DNA of 64,000 bases from Luteolibacter sp. (lineage in GTDB: Bacteria > Verrucomicrobiota > Verrucomicrobiia > Verrucomicrobiales > Akkermansiaceae). Below the pieces are notes generated by a model. The model worked only from the letters and a program-made list of their open reading frames with translations, was not told where the DNA came from and did not search any database. The stretch covers positions 1-64,000 of the forward strand of contig JAUYNL010000053.1 of assembly GCA_030696085.1 (NCBI GenBank), given 5' to 3'. Position numbers and translations under genes: made by a program. Shown piece by piece: positions 28,893-39,482 of the stretch (position 1 is the stretch's first letter; the number at the start of each line of letters is the position of its first letter).

Positions 28893-29345
28893 GTGGAACT
28901 CCAGGAAATCCGCCGCATCGTCGAACTCATGAATGAGCACGGCCTCACGCTCTTCGACCTCACCAAGAAGGACTTTCACCTCAAGCTCAAGAAGGGGGCC
29001 GACATGGATGACCTCCGCGGCCTTCTCGCCAGCCTTCCGGCAGCTACCGGTGCCACGCCGCTTCCCGCCCCGACCGCCGTCGGCGCTGCTTCCGCCGCCC
29101 CCGCCGCAGAGGGCGCCGAGATCACCTCGCCCATGGTCGGCACCTTCTATCTAAGGCCCGCGCCGGACGCCCCGAACTTCGTCGAAGTCGGCTCCACCGT
29201 CTCCATCGGCCAGACCATCTGCATCATCGAGGCAATGAAGGTGATGAATGAAATCAAGGCCGAGAAATCCGGCACCATCCGCGCCATCGTCGCCGAAGAC
29301 GGCACTCCCGTCCAATACGGCGACGTCCTCTTCCGCATCAACTGA
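28893..29345 (+). CDS. accB: Acetyl-CoA carboxylase biotin carboxyl carrier protein
   Basis: Biotinylation motif IIEAMKVMNEIKAEKSG; followed by accC; GTG start. Confidence 0.95.
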   Translation: MELQEIRRIVELMNEHGLTLFDLTKKDFHLKLKKGADMDDLRGLLASLPAATGATPLPAPTAVGAASAAPAAEGAEITSPMVGTFYLRPAPDAPNFVEVGSTVSIGQTICIIEAMKVMNEIKAEKSGTIRAIVAEDGTPVQYGDVLFRIN

Positions 29346-29367
29346 AGCACCGGCTCCCAAGTTCCCC

Positions 29368-30723
<1,356 letters not shown>

Positions 30724-30746
30724 GTCTCATGAGTCCTCTATGACTT

Positions 30747-31412
30747 ATGAGAAACGCGCGCCTCTACTGCATTCTCGATCTCGGATACGTCACCGAGGCT
30801 GATGCTTCCGCCACCACCGCCGGCCTGTTGGCGGGCGGGGCGGATCTACTCCAGCTCCGCGCGAAAAACAAGGACCACGCCACCATCCGGCGGGTCGCGG
30901 AAATGCTGATGCCGCTCTGCCGGGCGGCAGGTGTTCCGTTCATCCTGAATGATTTTCCGGAATTGGCGGCGGAGCTTGGCGCGGATGGCGTACACATCGG
31001 CCAGGATGACGGACCACTGGCGGATGCCAAGTCTATCTTTCAATCCAAAATCCAAAATCCAAAATCCAAAATCCTCTTCGGCCGCTCCACCCATTCGCTG
31101 GATCAGGCCCGCGCCGCACTCGCAGAGGGCTTCGATTACATCGGCTTCGGCCCGCTTTTTCCCACGCCCACCAAGGCCGGTCGGCCTGCCATCGGCCTGG
31201 GTGACATCGCCGCCATGGAGCGCGAGGTCGGCTCCAAAATCCCCGCGTTCTGCATCGGCGGCATCAAGCGCGCCAATCTATCAGAAGCGCTCGCCGCCGG
31301 CGCGCGCCGTGTCGTCATCGTCTCGGATCTGCTCACGGCGCCGCTTGTGGAGTCCGCCACCCGCGCGGCGGCATCATTGGTTGGAGAGCATCACAAAGAC
31401 CAGCACGACTAG
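30747..31412 (+). CDS. thiE: Thiamine-phosphate synthase
   Basis: FILNDFPELAAELGADGVHIGQDD; GRSTHSLDQA; YIGFGPLFPTPTK. Confidence 0.92.
   Translation: MRNARLYCILDLGYVTEADASATTAGLLAGGADLLQLRAKNKDHATIRRVAEMLMPLCRAAGVPFILNDFPELAAELGADGVHIGQDDGPLADAKSIFQSKIQNPKSKILFGRSTHSLDQARAALAEGFDYIGFGPLFPTPTKAGRPAIGLGDIAAMEREVGSKIPAFCIGGIKRANLSEALAAGARRVVIVSDLLTAPLVESATRAAASLVGEHHKDQHD
31042..31074 (+). repeat. Heptanucleotide tandem repeat (AATCCAA)4AATCC inside thiE
   Basis: Direct reading; encodes QSKIQNPKSKI. Confidence 0.95.
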
Positions 31413-32477
31413 GATCACCGCCAGCACGGCGAGGGTGATCTTGATCCAGCTATAGGGATGTTCGCCCGCCATTTTCCCGGTGTAACCGTTGACGACCGCC
31501 TGGAAGGACCTGACGCCATAAGTATAGGTGGCCAGCCAGACGGGAACAAGCACATACTTGAAGGTGCGGCCCTGATAAACCGGGGAGACCTGGAGGTTCC
31601 GGTGGGTGTCTCCTGGAACTTCTCTGGCGCAAAGTGTCTGAATGACGGCGTCCATCTGCCGCCTGCTGGTTTCCGACGCGCGGCGCAGATCGATCTGATA
31701 GCGTTCCACCGTCCAGCCGCGGACATAGGCGGGATCGTATGGCTTGAGATCGGTGAGCGTGGGAAAGGGCTCCACCTTGCGCAGCAGCGCGGCGTGGACT
31801 CCGACCGTGCCGGGCACGGCGTCGTCATCGAAGAAGTGCGACAAGCTGCCCTCGCTGTGCTGCCAGCGGATCTTGCGGACCTGGCGGGTGTGCGTTTTGC
31901 CGTCGGACCCGCGGACCTGTTCGGTGACGTGGTAATAATATCCGGACTCCGCGGTCCAAACGGCGTCCACATGGGCGTCGAAGGTCCAGTAGGGCAGATA
32001 GATGCCGTGCAGGGTGTCGGTGAGAGCGGCGTGTTTGAGTTTGTTAGGAGCCCACCAGCGGGAGCGGTACCATTCGTGCAGTTGCTCGCGGACGCGGGTG
32101 GCCGGGATTACCGCCGGCAGCAGACTCTCCGGCGTGATGAAATCGCGTAGATCATCCACCGGCACGATGGCGGGCGAGCCGCAGAAATCGCAGCGCTGCG
32201 CCGCGCGGGTGGCATCGAATATACTGATGGCGTGGCAACTCTCGCATTTGACGGATTGTTTCGCTTCGCCCAGACCGCGCGTGTCATCGGGGATGCTGGC
32301 AAGCGCGGCTTCGAGATCGTGTTCCACAATGGCGGCGGCCAGCGGATCGGTGCCATCCGACCAGGGCACGATGGTTCCGCAATAAGGGCAGGCGAGCGCC
32401 TGTTTCGTGGCGTTCCACTCGGCATCCCCGCCACATTCCGGGCAGGGATGCTTCCTCAGTGCGCTGATTTCCGCCAT
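31374..32477 (-). CDS. Double zinc-ribbon protein with C-terminal TM helix
   Basis: CPECGGDAEW...CPYCG and CESCHAIS...CDFCG; C-terminal ITLAVLAVILVVLVFVM. Confidence 0.75.
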   Translation of the reverse strand: MAEISALRKHPCPECGGDAEWNATKQALACPYCGTIVPWSDGTDPLAAAIVEHDLEAALASIPDDTRGLGEAKQSVKCESCHAISIFDATRAAQRCDFCGSPAIVPVDDLRDFITPESLLPAVIPATRVREQLHEWYRSRWWAPNKLKHAALTDTLHGIYLPYWTFDAHVDAVWTAESGYYYHVTEQVRGSDGKTHTRQVRKIRWQHSEGSLSHFFDDDAVPGTVGVHAALLRKVEPFPTLTDLKPYDPAYVRGWTVERYQIDLRRASETSRRQMDAVIQTLCAREVPGDTHRNLQVSPVYQGRTFKYVLVPVWLATYTYGVRSFQAVVNGYTGKMAGEHPYSWIKITLAVLAVILVVLVFVMLSNQ

Positions 32478-32494
32478 GGCGTGAGCGTCCGCGA

Positions 32495-33553
32495 TTACTC
32501 GGCGAGGAAGGCGTCGAGCGCGGTCTTGGGGATGCGCCAGGCGGAGCCGATCTTCTTGCCCTTGAGCTCGCCGGCATCGAGCGAGGCAAGCACATCGGCC
32601 TCGGTAACACCGAGCGCCCGCGCGGCTTGTCCGGGTGAGAGCAGTTCCGGAATGGGCAGGGCGTTGGCCGGCGTGGCACCGTGAACGGGCGGCGGCGGCT
32701 GCTGCATGTTCTTCACCATTTCCTGTGCCAGGCCGAAGCCCATCGCCATCTGGGCGGGCATCGCTGCGGCGGATCCGCCTTCTCCGCCCTTGGTCATGGA
32801 TTCCGCCATCTGGAATTTCACGTAATCGTTGAGGTTGCCGATAGCAGACATGCTGGAGCGCTTGTCGATGGCGGCCTCCACTTCGGGCGGAACGGAGACG
32901 TTTTCGACGAGGAAACTGGTGATCTCGATGCCGTATTTTGCGACGACCTGGGGATTGATGAGCGGGAGCAGGGCATCGCCGAGTTCCGTGTAGCGCGAGG
33001 CGACATCCAGCGCGGGCACGCCACAGGAGGCGAGCGCCTCGCTGAAAATGCTGACGATGCGCGAGCGCATGGTATCGGCGAATTCATCGAGCCGGAAGTG
33101 GTGGTCGGTACCGGCGACTTCCTTGAGAAAGATCGGAGGATTGGTGATCCTGAAATCAAAGGTGCCGAAGGCACGCAGGCGGACAATGCCGAAGTCCTGG
33201 TCGCGCATCATCACCGGATTGGAGGTGCCCCATTTGTTGCCGGTGAAGAGGCGGGTGGTGACGAAATAGACGTCCGCCTTGAAGGGTGACTCAAAGCCGT
33301 ATTTCCAGCCCTTGAGGGTGCTCAGGACGGGTATGTTCTCCGTGACCAGCGAGTGTTTTCCCGGCCCGAAGCAATCGCCGTATTGGCCGAGATAGACGAA
33401 TTGCGCCGCCTGGCTTTCGCGCACGATCAATTGCGCGCCGTTCTTGATCTCGTGGTCGTCATCTGGAAAACGCCACGACAGGGTATCGCGTGAGTCGTCC
33501 TTGAATTCGATGATTTCCAGCAGTTCTCCTTTGATGAATCCGAGTATGCTCAT
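32495..33553 (-). CDS. SPFH-domain (virion core protein/YdjI-like) protein with C-terminal excisionase-like helix-turn-helix
   Basis: SPFH-like core MSILGFIKGELLEIIEF...; C-term LLSPGQAARALGVTEADVLASLDAGELKGKKIGSAWRIPKTALDAFL. Confidence 0.75.
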   Translation of the reverse strand: MSILGFIKGELLEIIEFKDDSRDTLSWRFPDDDHEIKNGAQLIVRESQAAQFVYLGQYGDCFGPGKHSLVTENIPVLSTLKGWKYGFESPFKADVYFVTTRLFTGNKWGTSNPVMMRDQDFGIVRLRAFGTFDFRITNPPIFLKEVAGTDHHFRLDEFADTMRSRIVSIFSEALASCGVPALDVASRYTELGDALLPLINPQVVAKYGIEITSFLVENVSVPPEVEAAIDKRSSMSAIGNLNDYVKFQMAESMTKGGEGGSAAAMPAQMAMGFGLAQEMVKNMQQPPPPVHGATPANALPIPELLSPGQAARALGVTEADVLASLDAGELKGKKIGSAWRIPKTALDAFLAE

Positions 33554-33675
33554 GGGTTGATTGGGATAGTGGCGACTTGATAGCGTCACTTTCCAGAGTA
33601 TCAAAGGAAAAACACATGCACGGCCCGCTGGCGGTAGGGCGACCTTGATTTTTCTCCTCCGCGTTTTTTGATGCG

Positions 33676-33841
33676 TCAGCCCTGAAGGTATCGGGCCTTG
33701 CCCTCCAAGATCATGATCGGCGTTTTTGGAATACTGGAAGATCGCCGGATTCATGAACTGCCCCCGCGGCGCGAGGATTTCCTCCGGCGAGGGACCGTCA
33801 TAGGGCTTCGGGGTGTGATCGAACGGAGGAAGCCGGGGCAT
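33676..33841 (-). pseudogene. Frameshifted, truncated N-terminus of an alanine-glyoxylate/beta-alanine-type class III aminotransferase
   Basis: MPRLPPFDHTPKPYDGPSPEEILAPRGQFMNPAIFQYSK, then in another frame TPIMILEGKARYLQG*. Confidence 0.65.
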
Positions 33842-35288
33842 GGGTGCGCGCATGTGATGGCTGGGGCTCGCGGTGCAGGAAATTCCCCCAGCCGGGCGCG
33901 CCGCACCATTCGCCATCGCGCAACATCACCTTGCCGCGCACGGTGACGAATTCGGCGCGGCCCTGGATGTCGAGTCCTTCGAAGGCGGAGTAGTCGCTTG
34001 CCATCGAATGGGTGGCGACCGAGATTTTCCCGGTCCACTCCGGATCCCAGATGACGAGATCCGCATCACTGCCGACTTCGATGGCGCCTTTGCGCGGATA
34101 GAGGCCGAAGATTTTCGCGGCTTGGGTGCTCGCACAGTTGACCAGCGTGTGGAGATCGATGCGGCCTCGGCAGACGCCCGCGGTATATAATAACTTCACG
34201 CGCTCCTCTACGCTCGGGATGCCGTTGGGAATGAGGGTGAAATTTCCCGGTTTGCCGGTGGTTTGGAAAGTGGCATCCACGCACTTCGCCGGATCCGGAT
34301 GGCCCATGTGCTTCTGAGTGGCGAAGTCAAACGGCGCGTGATCGGTGGCCACGGTGTTGATGGTGCCGTCTGCCAGCGCTTTCCAGAGATAGTCCTGATG
34401 CGCTTTCGAGCGGATCGGCGGACTCATTACATACTTCGCGCCTTCGAAATCCGGCAGCGCGGCGGCGCTGTCATCCAGCACCAGATAGGGGGCGACGGTT
34501 TCAATTGTGACGTCCACGCCACGGCTGCGGGCCTCGGCGAGCGCCGCGACGGCGGGCCGGTTGCTGGTGTGGACGACGTAGATCCGCGCACCGGTTAGTT
34601 CGGCGAAGGTGGCGAGGTGATGGCAGCCATCGGCCTCCACTGAGACCGGGCGCGATGGCTCGTGCCATTCCGGCCCGAGTTTGCCTTCGGCGACGAGTTT
34701 CTTCTGCGATTCCGCGATGAGTTCCGCGTTCTCGCAGTGGGCGGTGACGATCACGCCGAGTTCGGCGGCCAGCGAAAGCGTTTTGTATAACTCCGTGTCA
34801 TCGATGCCGAATGCCCCCTTGTAAGCGAGAAAGATTTTGAACGAGGCGATGCCTTCATCGGAGACCACCGTCCGCAGGCTGGCCGCGGTTTTCGCATCGA
34901 AGCCGGTCACGCCGCAGTGGAAACTGTAGTCGCATGAGGCGAGGCCGGCGGCTTTCGATTTCCAAAGCCGGATGGCTTCCAGAGGATCCTCGCCGCGCGA
35001 TGGGCAGCACATTTCGATGAGCGTGGTGGTGCCGCCCATCAGCGCGGCCTTGCTGCCGCTGGCCCAATCGTCCTTGGCATGGGTGCCCATGAACGGCAGA
35101 TGGATGTGCACGTGCGGATCGATGAATCCCGGAAACACCAGCTTGCCCGTGGTATCGATGGTCTCCGCGCCCTCCGGAGCTGATAGACCGGGGCCGATTT
35201 CCCGGATCACTCCATCCACGCACAGGATGTCGGATTGATAGCGCCGGGTGGCGGTGACGATGTCGGCGTTTTGAAGCAGCAGGTTCAT
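33798..35288 (-). CDS. Dihydropyrimidinase/D-hydantoinase
   Basis: FIDPHVHIHLPFMGTHAKDDWASGSKAALMGGTTTLIEMC; start at MNLLLQNADIV. Confidence 0.9.
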   Translation of the reverse strand: MNLLLQNADIVTATRRYQSDILCVDGVIREIGPGLSAPEGAETIDTTGKLVFPGFIDPHVHIHLPFMGTHAKDDWASGSKAALMGGTTTLIEMCCPSRGEDPLEAIRLWKSKAAGLASCDYSFHCGVTGFDAKTAASLRTVVSDEGIASFKIFLAYKGAFGIDDTELYKTLSLAAELGVIVTAHCENAELIAESQKKLVAEGKLGPEWHEPSRPVSVEADGCHHLATFAELTGARIYVVHTSNRPAVAALAEARSRGVDVTIETVAPYLVLDDSAAALPDFEGAKYVMSPPIRSKAHQDYLWKALADGTINTVATDHAPFDFATQKHMGHPDPAKCVDATFQTTGKPGNFTLIPNGIPSVEERVKLLYTAGVCRGRIDLHTLVNCASTQAAKIFGLYPRKGAIEVGSDADLVIWDPEWTGKISVATHSMASDYSAFEGLDIQGRAEFVTVRGKVMLRDGEWCGAPGWGNFLHREPQPSHARTHAPASSVRSHPEAL

Positions 35289-35301
35289 GATGTTGGAATA
35301 A

Positions 35302-35990
35302 CACAGCCGTCCCACAGGCCGGCTTGGCTTGAGGGAAAAAATCGGGCTGGAGTTGAATTGAAATCCCCGCCACTCGGCAGGGTGTTATGAACCAAACAAA
35401 ACCAGCCCGGGCCAATGTGATCGTCCTCAAGCAGATTCTCAACCTCATTCCTCGCGGAATGATCAACCGCCACGCCCTTGCCACAGGAGTGGAAGCCAAG
35501 GCCCGCTCCTTCTCGGTGCTGAGTCATCTTTCCGCGATGCTCTTCTCTTCGCCCAGCTCAAGCAGAGCCTCAAGCCCGGCAGCTTTCTCGGGCACAGCGC
35601 CAACGCGGTGAGGTGGCGGATTTTCACCGCCCTGCCCGTCTATGTGCTGCCGCGCCTCATGGCACATCTGCCGGATTGGGGGCACGGCTTCACGCGGCTC
35701 TTTACCGTCACGCGCTCCGCATTGTGGGAACGCATCGACCTGCTGGCGTTGTTGAAATCCTATGGGACAGCATCCGGGCGGTTGAAAGTGCCCGGAGCAC
35801 TCAATACCGCGTGGTTGCCGGGTTTTGCGCGCGCCAGGACGTGCTGTCATGGGACAGCATCGCCGTGTAAACACCGGGATATATCAACTGCTCGCAAAAA
35901 AGTCGCAATCGCCATTCTCCCCAAACGAGCTCAGGACCTTGCAAAATCAAGGCTCAGGGCGCGCCGTGCCCAATCTGTGGGACGGCTGTG
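35302..35990 (+). mobile_element. Internally deleted IS4-like element (non-autonomous), 15-bp perfect TIRs
   Basis: cacagccgtcccaca at 35302-35316 and tgtgggacggctgtg at 35976-35990; contains N- and C-terminal transposase fragments. Confidence 0.85.
35387..35870 (+). pseudogene. Deleted and frameshifted IS4-like transposase
   Basis: N-term VLKQILNLIPRGMINRHALATGVEAKARSFSVLSHLSAMLF joined to LKQSLKPGSFLGHSANAVRWRIFTALPVYVLPRLMAHL in another frame. Confidence 0.85.
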
Positions 35991-36120
35991 ATTATTTTTC
36001 AACGGCGAAGGGCTTGGAAATGAGTGGCTGGCGGGGTTGCCGACACCCGTTCACAAGTTAGGCCCAAGGTGCGGCATTGACCCGGAATCGACGGATCTGC
36101 CACGTTCTTTTCCCCTTCCC

Positions 36121-37563
36121 ATGGCTGTTGAAACTCCCGCACCTCCTTCCTTTCCGAAAACCGCATCGCTGCAACAAGGGGCGACGGCGGTGGACGATGT
36201 CACCCGCGCCCTGCCGCACGCGCTGGGGCCGGAGAAAAGCCTGCTGTCCTCGATGTTGCAGGAACCGCAGGAATACATCGGCGTGGCCATTGAGGAGAAG
36301 CTCACCCCGGAGCATTTCTATCTGCCGGCGCACTCGACCTTGTTCGGATTCCTGATCGATCTGTTCGAGGGCGGGCACGAGGTGGAGTTGGTTTCGTTGA
36401 TCCAGCGGCTGATCGATCGCGGCCTGCTGGACCGTGTGGGTGGCCCCGCGGCGCTAACGGATCTTTATACCTACGCGCCGAGTCCCGGGCACTTCCGCCA
36501 TCACCTGCAGCATGTGAAGGACAAGTACGTGCTGCGCTCCATCATCCAGAACTCCAACGAGGCGATCGCCCAGGCCTACGACGCGCCGGACGAGGTAGCA
36601 TCGTTGCTGGACACGGTGGAGGCGAAAATCCTCGCCATCCGCGAGGGCGCGGAAACCAACAAGTCTCCGACCATCAAACAGTCCGTCGAGGAGGTGCTCG
36701 AACAATTCCAATCGCTGCTGGCCGGGGAGAGGGGCGCACAGGGAATCACCACCGGCTTCGAGGAGCTTGATCGCATGAGCAGCGGCTTGAAACCGGGGGA
36801 AATGTTTGTCGTGGCCGCCCGCCCGTCGATGGGCAAGACCTCGCTGATGATGAACATCGTGGAGCACATCTGCATGGATCTGGGCAAGCCGGGCATGGTG
36901 TTTTCCTGCGAGATGAGCGCCTTCCAACTCGTGCAGCGCCTGGTTTTCTCCCGCGCGAAATTCGCCATGAGCCAGCTCTCGCGCGGCTACACGCCCAACA
37001 AGGGCGACCTCCAGCGCATCCAGCGCGCGGCGCTTGAGACCACACAGTCCAAGCTGTTCATCGATGACACGGCCGGCATTTCGATCAACGAACTGCGAGC
37101 GAAGGCGCGGCGCAAGAAGCGCGACGAGGACATCCAGTTCATCGCCATCGACTACCTACAGTTGATGAAATCCCGCACCAAGCAGGCGGAGAACTCGCGC
37201 GAGCGGGAAATCGCGGAAATTTCCGCCGGCATCAAGGGCCTGGCCAAGGAGCTAAAGCTGCCCATCGTTATTCTCGCGCAGCTCAACCGGGGGCCGGAAA
37301 GCCGCACCGGCAAGAGCCTCGGCGTGCCACGCATGTCCGACCTGCGCGAATCCGGCGCGATCGAGCAGGACGCCGACATGGTGGGCCTGCTCTACCGCAC
37401 CGCCTACTATGCCGAGGATGCCGAGGAGAAGGAAGCGGAGGCCGGCAAGGCCGAGCTGGTGCTGGCCAAGAACCGCAATGGCGAGACCGGGCACATACCG
37501 CTGACCTTCATCGCCGAGCTCATGCGTTTCGAAAGCGGAGCTCCCGCGAGAGAGGCCGAGTGA
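36121..37563 (+). CDS. dnaB: Replicative DNA helicase
   Basis: ALPHALGPEKSLLSSML; AARPSMGKTSLMMNI Walker A; IDYLQLM; VPRMSDLRESGAIEQDADMV. Confidence 0.95.
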   Translation: MAVETPAPPSFPKTASLQQGATAVDDVTRALPHALGPEKSLLSSMLQEPQEYIGVAIEEKLTPEHFYLPAHSTLFGFLIDLFEGGHEVELVSLIQRLIDRGLLDRVGGPAALTDLYTYAPSPGHFRHHLQHVKDKYVLRSIIQNSNEAIAQAYDAPDEVASLLDTVEAKILAIREGAETNKSPTIKQSVEEVLEQFQSLLAGERGAQGITTGFEELDRMSSGLKPGEMFVVAARPSMGKTSLMMNIVEHICMDLGKPGMVFSCEMSAFQLVQRLVFSRAKFAMSQLSRGYTPNKGDLQRIQRAALETTQSKLFIDDTAGISINELRAKARRKKRDEDIQFIAIDYLQLMKSRTKQAENSREREIAEISAGIKGLAKELKLPIVILAQLNRGPESRTGKSLGVPRMSDLRESGAIEQDADMVGLLYRTAYYAEDAEEKEAEAGKAELVLAKNRNGETGHIPLTFIAELMRFESGAPAREAE

Positions 37564-37698
37564 GCGCGCCATGCACCACCTTTGCCGCAGGGAGAAATGC
37601 ACCGCATCATCTTAAAGACCATGATGTGATCCGCCAATTTCCAGAATGGTGGAAATCAGCTTGGAATTACGCGCACGGAAACCCTAGCGTCCGCCCGA

Positions 37699-38739
37699 AT
37701 GAGCGCCACGACTGACAGCACCGATGCCGCCCTGCTGGGTGTTTTGCAGGAGACCGTGCCTTTCACCGAACGTCCCTTTGCGGATCTCGGGAAACGCTGC
37801 GGCCTGACCGAAGATGAGACCCTGGCCCGGGTGAAGGCGCTCAAGGAGGCCAGGGTGATCCGCCAGATCAGCGCGATTTTCGACACCCGCAGCCTCGGCT
37901 ACGCCTCCAGCCTGGTGGCCGCCAAAATCGCACCGGAACATCTCGATGCCGCCGTGGGCGTGATCAACTCGCACCCCGGGGTGAGCCACAATTACCTGCG
38001 CAATCACGAATTCAACCTCTGGTACACCATCGCCATACCACCAGTCAGCAATCTCGGTCTGGAGGGCAGCGTGGATCTTCTCCACCGCCTGTCAGGCGCG
38101 GAAACCACACGCCTGCTGCCCACACTGCGCCTGTTCAAGATCGGCGTGCGCTTTGATGTCGAGGGTGATGCGAAACCCGGCGACCAGGCGGCCCCCGCCT
38201 ACACCGAGGCGAACCGCAGCGAAACCCGCCCGCTGACGGATCAGGAAATCCAGTTCGTGCGCGTCATGCAGCGGGATATTCCGCTCGTCGCGCAGCCGTT
38301 CATGGCGATGGCGGAGGAACTCGGCCTGCCCTTCGGCGAAGCCGCCGCCATGCACGGGGAGTTTCTAAGCAGCGGCCGGATGCGGCGCTTCGCCGCCGTG
38401 CTCCACCACCGCAAGGCGGGCTTCGGGGCGAATGCCATGGGCGTCTGGGCCGGACCGCAGGACGATCCGCGGGCATTGCGCGCACTCGGTGAAACCATGG
38501 CCGGCTTCCGCGCGGTGAGCCATTGTTATCAGCGCCCGAGTTATGCCGACTGGCCCTACAATCTCTTCACCATGGTCCACGGCAAGAGCGAGCAGGAGTG
38601 CGAGCAGACGCTCGCCGCCATCGCCGAAGCCACCGGCATTTCGGACCGCCACGCGCTCTACTCGACCCGGGAATTCAAGAAGGTGAGGGTGCGCTATTTC
38701 ACCGACGAGGAAACGAATTGGGAGGAGCGCAACGCCTGA
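37699..38739 (+). CDS. Two-domain AsnC/Lrp-like protein, probable fused siroheme decarboxylase (AhbA/AhbB, NirDL-like)
   Basis: Two repeated wHTH-ligand modules; SHNYLRNHEFNLWYTIAIP and MRRFAAVLHHRKAGFGANAMGVW. Confidence 0.7.
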   Translation: MSATTDSTDAALLGVLQETVPFTERPFADLGKRCGLTEDETLARVKALKEARVIRQISAIFDTRSLGYASSLVAAKIAPEHLDAAVGVINSHPGVSHNYLRNHEFNLWYTIAIPPVSNLGLEGSVDLLHRLSGAETTRLLPTLRLFKIGVRFDVEGDAKPGDQAAPAYTEANRSETRPLTDQEIQFVRVMQRDIPLVAQPFMAMAEELGLPFGEAAAMHGEFLSSGRMRRFAAVLHHRKAGFGANAMGVWAGPQDDPRALRALGETMAGFRAVSHCYQRPSYADWPYNLFTMVHGKSEQECEQTLAAIAEATGISDRHALYSTREFKKVRVRYFTDEETNWEERNA

Positions 38740-39411
38740 ATGAAATCTCCGATGTTATATCTTTTCGACATCGATGGCACACTCGTGGACACCGGTGGCG
38801 CGGGAATGGCCGCGCTGGAGCAGGCCACCCGTGAGATCTTCGGCCAGCCCGGCCCGCCGCTCGATCTCGCCGGGGCCACGGACCTCGGCATCGTGATCGG
38901 CATCCACGAGCATTTCTCCATCGAGGCCACGCCGGAGCGCATCGCCGCCTACCTCGCCATCTATCAACAACGGCTCGACTGGAACCTCGCCCACGGCGGG
39001 CATCCCGGCCGCGTGCTCGACGGGGTTTCCAGCTTGTTGGAGGAACTCGCGGACCGCCCGCATGCCACCCTCGGCCTGCTCACGGGAAACACGGCCGGCG
39101 GGGCCGCCTCGAAAGTCCGCCATTTCGGGCTGTCCGCCTATTTCCCCTTCGGGGCCTACGGCTGCGACGATCCGGACCGCAAGCGCCTCGGCCCGATCGC
39201 CCTGGCGCGCGCCGCCGCCCATGCGGGCCGCCCGTTTTCCGCCGCCGAGACATGGGTCATCGGCGATACACCGAAGGACATTGCCTGCGCCCGGGCGATT
39301 GGCGCGCGCTGCCTCGCCGTGGCCACCGGTCGCTTCGATGCGGGGCAGCTCGAAGCCCACGGCGCGGACCGTGTTGTCGAATCACTGGAGCAGGCGGCGG
39401 ATTGGATTTGA
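38740..39411 (+). CDS. HAD-family hydrolase (phosphoglycolate phosphatase-like)
   Basis: LFDIDGTLVDTGGAG; GLLTGN; VIGDTPKDIACARAIGARCLAVATG. Confidence 0.88.
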   Translation: MKSPMLYLFDIDGTLVDTGGAGMAALEQATREIFGQPGPPLDLAGATDLGIVIGIHEHFSIEATPERIAAYLAIYQQRLDWNLAHGGHPGRVLDGVSSLLEELADRPHATLGLLTGNTAGGAASKVRHFGLSAYFPFGAYGCDDPDRKRLGPIALARAAAHAGRPFSAAETWVIGDTPKDIACARAIGARCLAVATGRFDAGQLEAHGADRVVESLEQAADWI

Positions 39412-39482
39412 CCGATGCCCGCGGCCCCGCCGTTTTTTTTCGTGTTTTCCGGCAAGGCCCTGATTGACTGCCGCAGCACCCA

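Noticed and set aside
31042-31074. CRISPR-like repeat reading of the AATCCAA tract
   Set aside because: Simple 7-mer tandem with no spacers, inside a coding gene
33554-33916. N-terminal extension of the SPFH ORF as listed (473 aa)
   Set aside because: Extension corresponds to the aminotransferase relic and spacer; SPFH protein starts at MSILGF (33553)
39425-39440. Terminator after the HAD hydrolase (gcggccccgccg T8)
   Set aside because: T8 present but only a 4-bp stem with too small a loop could be drawn; not supported
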